In this document: positions 29,415 through 37,554 of the stretch, in pieces
Layout of the letters: each line of letters starts with the position of its first letter
Position numbering within the stretch: the stretch's first letter is position 1
Assembly (NCBI RefSeq): GCF_012396185.1
Contig: NZ_JAAXOW010000001.1
Coordinates: forward strand, 124,001-188,000
Source of the DNA: Sanguibacter hominis ATCC BAA-789
Lineage (GTDB): Bacteria; Actinomycetota; Actinomycetes; Actinomycetales; Cellulomonadaceae
Length of the DNA stretch: 64,000 bases
Direction of reading: 5' to 3'
Program-made: the position numbers and the translations under genes
Notes under the pieces: generated by a model
Databases searched by the model: none
What the model saw: only the letters and a program-made list of their open reading frames with translations
Told to the model about the DNA's origin: nothing

Positions 29415-30635
29415 TCAGGCAGGACCTCTGTCCCGGCGCCAACCTGAGCCTGTGCGCACCGCCAGTCCCCGCGCCTCCAGCTCCCCGAGCCCCGAGAGCA
29501 CGTCGCGAGGCCCGGCACCGGAGGCCTTGGCGAGGGCCTCGACCCGTGCGGACGCCCTGAGCGGGAGCGCGTCGTACACGCTCCGGGCGGCGTCGCCGAG
29601 CCCGTCGGTCGCGCGCACCTCCACGCTCCTCTCCGGCGCGGCGTCGCCACCGATCGCCCCAGCCAGCTCGGCGACCTCGTCCGCGTCCGTGACGCACACG
29701 GCGGCGTGCTCGCGCATCAGCCGGTGGCAGCCGGCCGAGGCCATCGAGGTGACCGGACCCGGCACCGCCCCCACAGGGCGGTTGAGCCTCGCGGCATGGG
29801 CCGCCGTGCTGAGGGAACCCGAACGCCAGGCAGCCTCGACGACGACGGTCGCGCCCGCGAGCGCCGCGATGACCCGGTTGCGCTGCAGGAAGCGCGTCCT
29901 GCTGGGCATCGAGCCGGGCGGAACCTCCGACACGACGGCACCACCCTCGACGAGGATCCGTTCCAGCAGGTCCCGGTTGCCTGCGGGGTAGAGGCGGTCG
30001 ACGCCGCCCGCCATGACCGCGACGGTGGTACCCCCAGCCGCGAGCGCCCCGCGATGGGCTGCGGCGTCGATCCCGTACGCCCCGCCCGAGACGACGACGA
30101 AGCGCCGGTCTGCGAGGCCTGCAGCCAGGTCGGCGGCGATGCGCGTGCCGTAGTCGGTGCTCGCGCGAGCCCCGACGAGCGCGACCGAGCGTCCGAGTGC
30201 GGCGTCCCAGTCCGACAGGTCCCCGCGTCCGTCGCGGACCCAGAGGCAGAACGGCGCGGCGTCGCCGAGCAGGTCTGCGCCGCGCGGCCAGCCTCTCGCC
30301 CCCGGCAGGAGGAGGCTGCCGTCGAGGGACCTCAGGACGCGCAGCTCTCGACGAGGGTCGACGCCGTCGAGCCGGGGCGCCCATCGCGCGAGCCCGGCGA
30401 GGATCCGTCGGGCGAGCGCGCTGCGTCGCACCGCCGGGACACCGAGCCTCTCGAGCAGCCCGTCGACGGCGGGCCGTTCGGCACCAGGACCGATCGCAGC
30501 GAGCGTCCAGTCCAGGGCGGCAGTCGCCCCCACCGCCCGGACGAGCATGCCGGCGGTCGTGTCACCCGGCTCGGCGACACGGCTCCATGCGGCCGCGGCG
30601 AGCACGGGGTCGGCAGTGTCGAACGAGACCTTCAT
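29415..30635 (-). CDS. dprA: DNA processing protein DprA
   Basis: A 406-residue DprA/Smf. The Rossmann-like core has VALVGARASTDYGTRIA, VVSGGAYGIDAAAHRGAL and AVMAGGVDRLYPAGN, the canonical motifs; a C-terminal winged-helix-like segment (about 340-400) follows. DprA loads RecA on incoming single strands in competent bacteria and is also widespread in non-competent actinobacteria. ATG 30635 overlaps the comM stop by ATGA, so it is translationally coupled to comM. Confidence 0.94.
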   Translation of the reverse strand: MKVSFDTADPVLAAAAWSRVAEPGDTTAGMLVRAVGATAALDWTLAAIGPGAERPAVDGLLERLGVPAVRRSALARRILAGLARWAPRLDGVDPRRELRVLRSLDGSLLLPGARGWPRGADLLGDAAPFCLWVRDGRGDLSDWDAALGRSVALVGARASTDYGTRIAADLAAGLADRRFVVVSGGAYGIDAAAHRGALAAGGTTVAVMAGGVDRLYPAGNRDLLERILVEGGAVVSEVPPGSMPSRTRFLQRNRVIAALAGATVVVEAAWRSGSLSTAAHAARLNRPVGAVPGPVTSMASAGCHRLMREHAAVCVTDADEVAELAGAIGGDAAPERSVEVRATDGLGDAARSVYDALPLRASARVEALAKASGAGPRDVLSGLGELEARGLAVRTGSGWRRDRGPA

Positions 30636-32170
30636 GCGCCACTCCCCCGGGTCCGCAGTGCGAGCGCCTGCCCGATCTCCTCGCGGCCCGGGCTCCCGAG
30701 TCCCGCGAGGTCGGCGATCGTCCAGGCGGTGCGCAGCACGCGGTCGGCGCCGCGCAGGCTGAGGGCACCCCGGTCGAGTGCCGCGTCGAGGAGGGCCACG
30801 CCTCCGTGCCGTGGTCCGAGCAGCGTGCGCAGGTGGCTCCCGGGGACCTGGGAGTTGGTCGTCCACCCGTGCTGGCCGAGCCGTTCGCGCTGCGCCCCCC
30901 GCGCTGCGGCGACCCGTGCCGCGACGACGGCCGTGGGCTCGCCCGGGGTGTTCTCGGCGATCTCCGTCCGCGTGACCGGGCCGACCTCGACCTGGAGGTC
31001 GACGCGGTCGAGGAGCGGCCCGGCGAGCCGGCCGAAGTACCGTCGGCGCGCCATGGGCGCGCACGTGCAGCCGGTTCCCTTGCCGACCGCGAGGCCGCAC
31101 GGGCACGGGTTGGCTGCGAGGACGAGCTGGAATCGGGCGGGGTACCGCGCGGCGCCGCTCACGCGGTGAATGACGAGCTCACCGTTCTCGAGCGGCTGAC
31201 GCAGCGTCTGGAGCACACGGGTGGCGAACTCCGGGGCCTCGTCCATGAAGAGCACGCCGCGGTGCGCGCGCGAGGCCGCGCCGGGTCGCGGCACACCCGA
31301 CCCGCCGCCGACGATCGATGCTGCGGTCGCGGTGTGGTGCGGGTCCTCGAACGGAGGGCGCCGGATGAGCCCGCGCGTCGGGTCGAACGTCCCCGCGACG
31401 GAGTGCACGGCGGTCACCTCGACAGACTCGTCGTCGGTCAGGTCTGGAAGGAGTCCGGGAAGGCGCGCGGCGAGCATGGTCTTGCCCGCGCCCGGCGGCC
31501 CGACCATGAGCAGGTGGTGAGCGCCGGCGGCGGCGACCTCGAGCGCGGCGCGCGCCTCGTGCTGGCCGACGACGTCCGCGAGGTCGGGTGCGCTCTCGAG
31601 CGGGCCCGGCGGCGACGGGAGGCCGCGAGCCGCGCGTGCCTCGGGCTCGGGGATGTCCGCCCCGTACGCGTACGCAAGCTCGGCGAGCGAGGCGACCGCG
31701 TGGACCTCGGCGCCGGGGACGAGACGCGCCTCGCGCTCGTCGGCGGCGGACACGACGACGCGCCTCGCGCCGCCCGCGACGGCAGCGGCGACCGACGGCA
31801 GCACCCCGCGGACGGGGTGCACGCGCCCGTCGAGCCCGAGCTCTCCGAGGTGCACGACACCCCGCGCGGACGCTGCGTCGATCAGCCCGGCACCGCTGAG
31901 GGTCGCGACGGCGATCGCGAGGTCGAACGCGGAGCCGTGCTTGGGGAGCGAGGCGGGCGACAGGTTGACGGTCACCTTGCGCTGGGGCCACGACATGCCG
32001 CTCGACGTGACGGCGGCGCGGACCCGGTCGCGGGCCTCGCTCAGCGACGCGTCCGGGAGGCCGATGAGCGTGAACCCCGGGACCGACGCCGCGAGGTGCG
32101 CCTCGACCTCGACGAGATGGCCCGTGAGGCCGACGAGCGCGACGGCCCCGGCCGTGCCGAGCCCGCTCAC
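30632..32170 (-). CDS. comM: YifB/ComM family Mg-chelatase-like AAA+ ATPase
   Basis: A 512-residue ATPase: N-terminal ChlI-like Lon-fold domain (LIGLPDASLSEARDRVRAA), Walker A GPPGAGKTMLA, Walker B GVLFMDEAPEF and NPCPCG with further Cys (GCTCAP) in the C-terminal part. ComM is a hexameric helicase promoting branch migration during natural transformation in Vibrio; a similar role here is inference. GTG 32170 overlaps the yraN stop (GTGA). The frame is open upstream but Arg-rich and shadow-like there. Confidence 0.93.
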   Translation of the reverse strand: MSGLGTAGAVALVGLTGHLVEVEAHLAASVPGFTLIGLPDASLSEARDRVRAAVTSSGMSWPQRKVTVNLSPASLPKHGSAFDLAIAVATLSGAGLIDAASARGVVHLGELGLDGRVHPVRGVLPSVAAAVAGGARRVVVSAADEREARLVPGAEVHAVASLAELAYAYGADIPEPEARAARGLPSPPGPLESAPDLADVVGQHEARAALEVAAAGAHHLLMVGPPGAGKTMLAARLPGLLPDLTDDESVEVTAVHSVAGTFDPTRGLIRRPPFEDPHHTATAASIVGGGSGVPRPGAASRAHRGVLFMDEAPEFATRVLQTLRQPLENGELVIHRVSGAARYPARFQLVLAANPCPCGLAVGKGTGCTCAPMARRRYFGRLAGPLLDRVDLQVEVGPVTRTEIAENTPGEPTAVVAARVAAARGAQRERLGQHGWTTNSQVPGSHLRTLLGPRHGGVALLDAALDRGALSLRGADRVLRTAWTIADLAGLGSPGREEIGQALALRTRGSGA

Positions 32171-32523
32171 GACACACCCACGAGGTGCTCGAGCACGACG
32201 GGACGTCCGGGCTCGGCGACGATCGCGACGACGTCGACCCGGACGGAGCGCGGCCTCAGATCGTGCTCGTGGAGCCACTGCCCGCCGAGCCTGCGCACCC
32301 GCGAGAGCTTCGTGTCCGTGACTGCCTCGGCCGGGTGGCCGAACCCGCGCCCGGTCCGTGTCTTGACCTCGACGAGCACGAGCTCGTCGCCGTCGAGCGC
32401 GACGATGTCCAGCTCGCCGGCATGCCCGCGCCAGTTCCGGTCCAGGACCGTCCATCCGAGCTCTTCGAGCCGCTCTGCGGCCCACTGCTCTCCTCGCCGT
32501 CCGACGGCGTCCTTGGCACGCAT
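32167..32523 (-). CDS. yraN: UPF0102 (YraN) family endonuclease-like protein
   Basis: A 118-residue protein with the PD-(D/E)xK-like pattern GELDIVALDGDELVLVEVKTR and an N-terminal AVGRRGEQWAAERLEELGW. The family is always found near rnhB/comM/dprA; its exact activity is unproven. ATG 32523 is set by GGAGGTGG 6 nt upstream. The first gene of the yraN-comM-dprA coupled series. Confidence 0.93.
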   Translation of the reverse strand: MRAKDAVGRRGEQWAAERLEELGWTVLDRNWRGHAGELDIVALDGDELVLVEVKTRTGRGFGHPAEAVTDTKLSRVRRLGGQWLHEHDLRPRSVRVDVVAIVAEPGRPVVLEHLVGVS

Positions 32524-32636
32524 GGCACCACCTCCGGCCACCAGGGTGCGGCCGGGTGGGCGCAATCCGGGCGGAGCACGGCGAGCACGTGGGCGGAGCG
32601 CGCGAAGCAGCCCCTTGTGGGCGGCCGTTCAGTGCG

Positions 32637-32936
32637 TCAGATCGTGAGCTCCGGCCGGGCGAGCTCCTCGACGTTCACGTCCTTGAACGTCACGACCCGC
32701 ACGGACTTCACGAAGCGGGCCGAACGGTAGACGTCCCACACCCACGCGTCCGCGAGCGTCAGCTCGAAGTACACCTCGCCTGCCGCCGAGCGGACCTGGA
32801 GGTCCACCTGGTTCGCGAGGTAGAACCGGCGCTCCGTCTCCACGACGTAGGAGAAGAGGGAGACGACGTCCCTGTACTCGCGGTACAGGGCCAGCTCCAT
32901 GTCAGTCTCGTAGTTCTCGAGGTCTTCAGCGCTCAC
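32637..32936 (-). CDS. DUF2469 family protein
   Basis: A 99-residue protein reading VSAEDLENYETDMELALYRE, then LFSYVVETERRFYLANQVDL and YFELTLADAWVWDVYR: the actinobacterial DUF2469 family, which sits between rnhB and yraN throughout the phylum. Function unknown. I place the start at GTG 32936, 7 nt after the rnhB stop; an ATG at 32954 lies inside rnhB. The 113 nt down to yraN show no gene. Confidence 0.88.
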   Translation of the reverse strand: MSAEDLENYETDMELALYREYRDVVSLFSYVVETERRFYLANQVDLQVRSAAGEVYFELTLADAWVWDVYRSARFVKSVRVVTFKDVNVEELARPELTI

Positions 32937-32943
32937 CCGACCA

Positions 32944-33657
32944 TCATCGCCCATCCGCGGCGCCGGACGTCACCACAGCACGCTCCGGGAGAGACCACGA
33001 CCGGCGGTGCAGCTCGCACGGACCGAGCTCGCGGAGCGCGTCGAGGTGCGTCTTCGCGCCGTAGCCCTTGTTGCGGTCCCAGCCGAACCTCGGGAACTGC
33101 TCGTGCGCCGCGGCCATGAGGCGGTCACGTGCGCACTTGGCGAGCACGCTCGCCGCAGCGACCGACGCGCACCTCAGATCGCCCTTGACGACCGTACGGA
33201 CCTCGCGGGCGACGTCGAGCGGCGCGGCGTCGAACGCGTCGAACAGGTCCCCGCCGGGCGGCGTCAGCCAGTCGTGCTTCCCGTCGAGGACGACGGCGCG
33301 CACGGGCCCGCACATAACCTCCGCTGCGGCGAGAGCACGCTCCCCCGCACGACGCAGCGCGACGATGATCCCCGCCTCGTCGATCTCCTCGGGCGTCGCG
33401 TGACCGACTCCCCACGCCGTGACCCAGTCCTGCACGAGCGGCTCGAGCCGCTCGCGGGCCGCCGCGCTCAACAGCTTGGAGTCGGTCAGCCCCTCGGGGT
33501 ACGGGAACCGCAGCGCCTCGGGCCCGAGGACCGCGACGCCTACCGTGACGACGCCAGCGAGCGCTCCGCGGCCCACCTCGTCCATCCCCGCGACGAGGGG
33601 CACGCCCTCGGCGCACCACCCGTCCTCGACGAAGACGTCGGGCGGCTGGACCGTCAC
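32944..33657 (-). CDS. rnhB: ribonuclease HII
   Basis: A 237-residue RNase HII that removes ribonucleotides from DNA. GMDEVGRGALAGVV holds the first two acidic residues, TDSKLLS the next conserved block, and VVLDGKHDWL the third Asp. GTG 33657 overlaps the lepB stop (GTGA). The order rplS-lepB-rnhB-DUF2469-yraN is classical for actinobacteria. Confidence 0.95.
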   Translation of the reverse strand: MTVQPPDVFVEDGWCAEGVPLVAGMDEVGRGALAGVVTVGVAVLGPEALRFPYPEGLTDSKLLSAAARERLEPLVQDWVTAWGVGHATPEEIDEAGIIVALRRAGERALAAAEVMCGPVRAVVLDGKHDWLTPPGGDLFDAFDAAPLDVAREVRTVVKGDLRCASVAAASVLAKCARDRLMAAAHEQFPRFGWDRNKGYGAKTHLDALRELGPCELHRRSWSLPERAVVTSGAADGR

Positions 33658-34430
33658 GGTTCCGGAACCTCGTCGAAGACGTCGCCGGGGTTGCGCATGA
33701 TCGCGATCCGGTCAGCGGGCCACACCTTGGCGAACGCGACACCCACGACGTTCTCGAGCGGGACGAACGGTCCGCCTGGCTGCCCGCCGGTGAAACGGGA
33801 GTCGTAGGAGCCCTGGCGGTTGTCTCCCTGCACCCACAGGTGCCCCTCCGGGACCACAACGTCGAAGTCGACCTGGCTCGGGATCGACCCGGGACGCAGG
33901 TACTCCTCCTCGTCGAGCGGCCCACCGTTGACCGTCATCCGGCCCTCGGCGTCGCAGCACACCACATGGTCGCCTGGCAGCCCGATGACGCGCTTGATGA
34001 GGTGCTCGCCCGAGTCCTGCGGGAGAAGACCGACGAACGTGAAGAACGACTCGACGGCGTCGGGCAGCCCGCTGCTCGCGGGAGCGGACGAGTCGAGCCA
34101 GCCGCCCGGGTCCTTGAACACGACGACGTCACCACGGGAGAGGTCGAACGGTCCCGGCGTCAGCTTCGACACCAGGACGCGGTCTCCCTTGACGAGCGTG
34201 GCCTCCATGGACTCGCTCGGGATGAAGAACGGCTGCACGAGGAACGTCTTGACGGTCCAGGAGAGCACGAACGCTGCGACGAGGATGATCGCCGTCTCCT
34301 TGAGGAGCGACGCCCACGTCGACTTCTTCTGCGGGGCGCTGCGCGTGCGGCGGGTCTGGTCCACGCCCTCAGGCTGCGGCGCGGCCTCGTCGTCGCGCGG
34401 GTCGGTTCCCGGGGCGTCCATGTTCGTCAC
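33654..34430 (-). CDS. lepB: signal peptidase I
   Basis: A 258-residue type I signal peptidase. A charged 40-residue cytoplasmic lead is followed by one membrane anchor (about 45-62), then Ser74 in FIPSESMEATL and Lys146 in LIKRVIGLPGDHV, the catalytic dyad; WVQGDNRQGSYDSR is the C-terminal box. Processes exported preproteins at the outer face of the membrane. Start GTG 34430, with GGAG close upstream; ATG 34421 is possible. Separated from rplS by a terminator. Confidence 0.95.
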   Translation of the reverse strand: MTNMDAPGTDPRDDEAAPQPEGVDQTRRTRSAPQKKSTWASLLKETAIILVAAFVLSWTVKTFLVQPFFIPSESMEATLVKGDRVLVSKLTPGPFDLSRGDVVVFKDPGGWLDSSAPASSGLPDAVESFFTFVGLLPQDSGEHLIKRVIGLPGDHVVCCDAEGRMTVNGGPLDEEEYLRPGSIPSQVDFDVVVPEGHLWVQGDNRQGSYDSRFTGGQPGGPFVPLENVVGVAFAKVWPADRIAIMRNPGDVFDEVPEP

Positions 34431-34510
34431 TGCTCCACTGTGCCATGTCCGGGCGTGCCGGACGTCCGCGGCTCACGGTGCCGCAGGCACCGAGGAGGTC
34501 GGGATACGAC

Positions 34511-34543
34511 CGCGGGCGAGCGACCAGTGGTCGCTCGCCCGCG
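34511..34543 (-). terminator. terminator after rplS
   Basis: A perfect 15-bp stem CGCGGGCGAGCGACC / GGTCGCTCGCCCGCG with a 3-nt loop, 29 nt beyond the rplS stop. Confidence 0.75.
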
Positions 34544-34572
34544 GGGAGGCAGGAAGGCCTGCCGAGTGCTCG

Positions 34573-34932
34573 TCAGGCCTTGGGGGCCGTCTCGCGCTTC
34601 TCCTTGATGCGGGCCTTCTTGCCGCGGAGCTTGCGCAGGTAGTAGAGCTTGGCGCGACGGACGTCACCGCGGGTGACGACCTCGATCGACTCGATCGTCG
34701 GGGAGTTCACCGGGAAGGTGCGCTCGACGCCGACACCGAAGCTGATCTTGCGGATGGTGAACGTCTCGCGGACGCCGTCGCCGCGGCGGGCGATGACGAT
34801 GCCCTGGAACGCCTGGACGCGGGAGCGGGTGCCCTCGACGACCTTGACGTTCACCTTGAGGGTGTCGCCGGCGCGGAACTCGGGGATGTCGGTCCGCAGC
34901 GAGGCTGCGTCGACGGAGTCGAGCGTGTGCAT
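34573..34932 (-). CDS. rplS: 50S ribosomal protein L19
   Basis: A 119-residue L19 of normal length: [30 protein letters not shown] and [20 protein letters not shown] are diagnostic. L19 sits at the 30S-50S interface. The ATG at 34932 has GAGGAGAACATC upstream. The 197-nt gap to trmD probably holds its promoter and a short leader; a weak CGGCG/CGCCG hairpin (35098-35112) is all that follows trmD. Confidence 0.97.
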   Translation of the reverse strand: MHTLDSVDAASLRTDIPEFRAGDTLKVNVKVVEGTRSRVQAFQGIVIARRGDGVRETFTIRKISFGVGVERTFPVNSPTIESIEVVTRGDVRRAKLYYLRKLRGKKARIKEKRETAPKA

Positions 34933-35129
34933 GATGTTCTCCTCGTCCTGCCACAGGTCAGGAACGCGTTCGTGGACCGCGAGGGTCCGTCTGTCGAGAG
35001 GTGGTGCCTGGCAGGTTGGCACCTGCCTCGCTCAGGCTCTCCCCTGTGGCAGAGGCCCGTGACGCACCGACGAACAATCTTGCCACACGGTGAGCCTGTC
35101 GGCGCAATCGCCGTCGCGTGACCGCCGCC

Positions 35130-35915
35130 TCACCCCGCGGACGGCTCGTGGTGCAGCGCGCCGTCGCGCACGTGCCAGCCCAGCTCGGCGAGCAGCGCCC
35201 GGTCCAGCTTGTCGAGCGTGTCGACGTCGAGCGCAGCCACCATGTCCGGACGTCGCTCGGCTGTACGCACGATCGCCTGGTCCCGACGCCAGCGCGTGAC
35301 CTTGCCGTGGTGCCCGCTCATCAGCACGGGAGGGACCTCGAGGTCCCGCCATGCTGGCGGCTTCGTGTACACGGGGTACTCGAGCAGCCCGGCCTGCGAG
35401 TGCGACTCCTCGACGACGGACTCGGGGTTGCCGAGGACGCCCGGGAGCAACCTCGCGACCGCCTCGATCATGACGAGCGCGGCGACCTCACCGCCGTTGA
35501 GGACGTAGTCCCCGATCGACGCCTCCTCGACGCGGACGCCAGCCTCGCGGTAGTGCTCGGCGACGCGCGCGTCGATGCCCTCGTAGCGACCGCACGCGAA
35601 CACGAGCTGGGGGCGCGTCGCCCAGTCCTCCGCGGTGCGCTGCGTGAACGACGGTCCCGACGGCGTCGGGACGACGAGCGTCGCGCCCTCGTCGAGCACG
35701 TCGTCAAGCGCCGTGCCCCACACGTCCGGACGCATGACCATCCCGGCGCCCCCGCCCGCAGGCGTGTCGTCGACCGTGCGGTGCCGGTCGGTCGTCCAGT
35801 CACGCAGGTCATGGACGCGCAGGTCCAGCAGGCCTGCTGTGCGGGCCTTGCCGACCAGGGAGAGCTCGAGAGCGGCGAGGTACGCCGGGAAGATCGAGAC
35901 GACGTCGATACGCAC
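35130..35915 (-). CDS. trmD: tRNA (guanine-N1)-methyltransferase TrmD
   Basis: A 261-residue SPOUT methyltransferase making m1G37. [26 protein letters not shown] and the trefoil-knot segment [15 protein letters not shown] are present. The start is GTG 35915, immediately after the rimM stop with no gap, so the two are coupled. Order rpsP-khpA-rimM-trmD-rplS is canonical. Confidence 0.97.
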   Translation of the reverse strand: MRIDVVSIFPAYLAALELSLVGKARTAGLLDLRVHDLRDWTTDRHRTVDDTPAGGGAGMVMRPDVWGTALDDVLDEGATLVVPTPSGPSFTQRTAEDWATRPQLVFACGRYEGIDARVAEHYREAGVRVEEASIGDYVLNGGEVAALVMIEAVARLLPGVLGNPESVVEESHSQAGLLEYPVYTKPPAWRDLEVPPVLMSGHHGKVTRWRRDQAIVRTAERRPDMVAALDVDTLDKLDRALLAELGWHVRDGALHHEPSAG

Positions 35916-36482
35916 TCAGCCGCGCTCCTCGGCCTCGCCCGGCTCCGGGAGCGCGACGTCGAGGTTCTCGGCGTCACGAGCGAGGAGGCCGCCGGGCGGG
36001 GTGAGGACGACGCGCCCACCAGGGACGTCGACGGTCGGGACGATCGCGGTGACGAACGGCACGAGGGTGCGCGCGCCGTCGGCCTCCTCGACGACGAGCA
36101 CGTCGTGCGCCGGGAGGTGCTCCAGCCCCTTGACGGTGCCGACCACGGTCCCGTCCTCGAGCTCGGCGCGCAGGCCCGCGAGCTCGTGGACGTACCAGGC
36201 GTCCTCCTCGTCGGACTCGTCTGCGTCGACGACGAGCTCGACGCCGCGCAGCGCCTCGGCGGCGGTGCGGTCGTCGACGCCGTCGAGCTGTACATACCAC
36301 CGACCGCTCGACACGCGGTTGCGCACGATGGTCAGCGGGCCACGACCGGCCGGCTCCGTGTCGAGGACCGCGCCGACGGCGAGACGCTCCTCCGGGATGT
36401 CGGTGCGGACCTCGAGAGCCACCTCGCCGCGAAGACCCTGGGCCTTGCTGATCCGGGCGACGGTGAGACGCGGGCTGGTCAT
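35916..36482 (-). CDS. rimM: ribosome maturation factor RimM
   Basis: A 188-residue RimM: N-terminal barrel starting PRLTVARISKAQGLRGEVAL and the C-terminal PRC-barrel (DAWYVHELAGLRAELEDGTVVG split around residue 100). Binds S19 during 30S head assembly. ATG 36482 is set by CCAGGAGCCCCCC; the open frame upstream is non-homologous. Confidence 0.95.
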   Translation of the reverse strand: MTSPRLTVARISKAQGLRGEVALEVRTDIPEERLAVGAVLDTEPAGRGPLTIVRNRVSSGRWYVQLDGVDDRTAAEALRGVELVVDADESDEEDAWYVHELAGLRAELEDGTVVGTVKGLEHLPAHDVLVVEEADGARTLVPFVTAIVPTVDVPGGRVVLTPPGGLLARDAENLDVALPEPGEAEERG

Positions 36483-36509
36483 GGGGGGCTCCTGGGTCGT
36501 GGTGGGATG

Positions 36510-36547
36510 CGTCAGGCCCGACACCCTCGCGGGGGCCGGGCCTGACG
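36510..36547 (-). terminator. inverted repeat between khpA and rimM
   Basis: An 11-bp perfect stem CGTCAGGCCCG / CGGGCCTGACG with a 16-nt loop, inside the 121-nt khpA-rimM gap. Could be a partial terminator or attenuator that lowers rimM-trmD relative to rpsP. Confidence 0.5.
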
Positions 36548-36603
36548 TGGAGGTACGCGGCGGGCGTGCGGTCGAGGACCGCGCGCTCACCAGGGTGCGA
36601 TGC

Positions 36604-36843
36604 TCACCGGCGGTCGACGTCAACCACGTCGACACGCACGGGGCCGTCCGTCGCGAGGGCGCTGACGACGGTGCGCAGCGCCTTGGCGGTACGGCCGGAG
36701 CGGCCGATGACGCGTCCCAGGTCGTCGGGGTGCACGCGCACCTCGAGCAGCTCGCCGCGGCGCAGTGCCTTGGCGTTCACCCGGACGTCCTCGGGGTTGT
36801 CCACGATGCCGCGGACAAGGTGCTCCAGAGCATCAGCGAGCAT
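36604..36843 (-). CDS. khpA: KH-domain RNA-binding protein KhpA
   Basis: A 79-residue single KH domain with the GxxG loop in GRVIGRSGRTAKALRTVV. KhpA (with KhpB) binds many RNAs in Gram-positives and affects division. The ATG at 36843 shares one base with the rpsP stop (TGATG), so it is coupled to rpsP. Confidence 0.94.
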   Translation of the reverse strand: MLADALEHLVRGIVDNPEDVRVNAKALRRGELLEVRVHPDDLGRVIGRSGRTAKALRTVVSALATDGPVRVDVVDVDRR

Positions 36844-37280
36844 CAGGCCTGCTCCTCGGCCTCGGTGCTCTCCTCGGCCGGAGCCTCGTCAGCAACGGGA
36901 GCCGCGGACTTCGCCTCGGCAGCCTTCGCCTTGATCTTCTCGGCCTGCTCGGCGGCGGCAGCGATCGCGGCGGCGGGGTCGACCTTGTCGCCCTTGACGC
37001 GCAGCGTGCCCTCGGCGCCCGGGAGGCCCTTGAACTTCTGCCAGTCACCCGTGATCTTGAGGAGCACAGCGACCTGCTCGGTCGGCTGCGCGCCGACGCC
37101 GAGCCAGTACTGCGCACGCTCGGAGTCGATCTCGATGAGCGAGGGCTCCTCGGTCGGGTGGTACTTGCCGATCTCCTCGATGACGCGGCCGTCGCGCTTG
37201 GTGCGCGAGTCGGCGACGACGACACGGTAGTAGGGAGAACGGATCTTGCCGAAACGCTTCAGACGAATCTTGGTGGCCAC
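36843..37280 (-). CDS. rpsP: 30S ribosomal protein S16 with acidic C-terminal extension
   Basis: A 145-residue S16. The core (1-85; [36 protein letters not shown]) is standard; residues about 95-145 are an Ala/Lys/Glu tail ending in an acidic stretch, absent from short S16 proteins of other phyla. Start GTG 37280 with GGAGAGACC upstream. First gene of the rpsP-khpA-rimM-trmD operon; the 274-nt region upstream is shared with the divergent M16 gene. Confidence 0.96.
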   Translation of the reverse strand: MATKIRLKRFGKIRSPYYRVVVADSRTKRDGRVIEEIGKYHPTEEPSLIEIDSERAQYWLGVGAQPTEQVAVLLKITGDWQKFKGLPGAEGTLRVKGDKVDPAAAIAAAAEQAEKIKAKAAEAKSAAPVADEAPAEESTEAEEQA

Positions 37281-37554
37281 AGTGGTGGTCTCTCCTGGTT
37301 CTGGGTATGGGCGGACCGCACCGATCTCCGGTGGGGCCGGAGCTCAGGATGGTCCAGGACACGGCGCTGCGCGGAGAGAGGGGCCGGGCACACCGAGTAC
37401 AGGGGAACATTCTGCCAGACGCGAACCTCATCTCCAACCGTGCGACTCGCCACACTCGCACGCCCGACGACGTCCGCCCGGCAGTCACCGGCGCACACGC
37501 GAGCCCTACGATCGCCTAGGCTCTCGCCACCCCTGACGCACGCACGGAGGATCG

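Noticed and set aside
35098-35112. terminator after trmD
   Set aside because: Only a 5-bp CGGCG/CGCCG hairpin; too weak to call.
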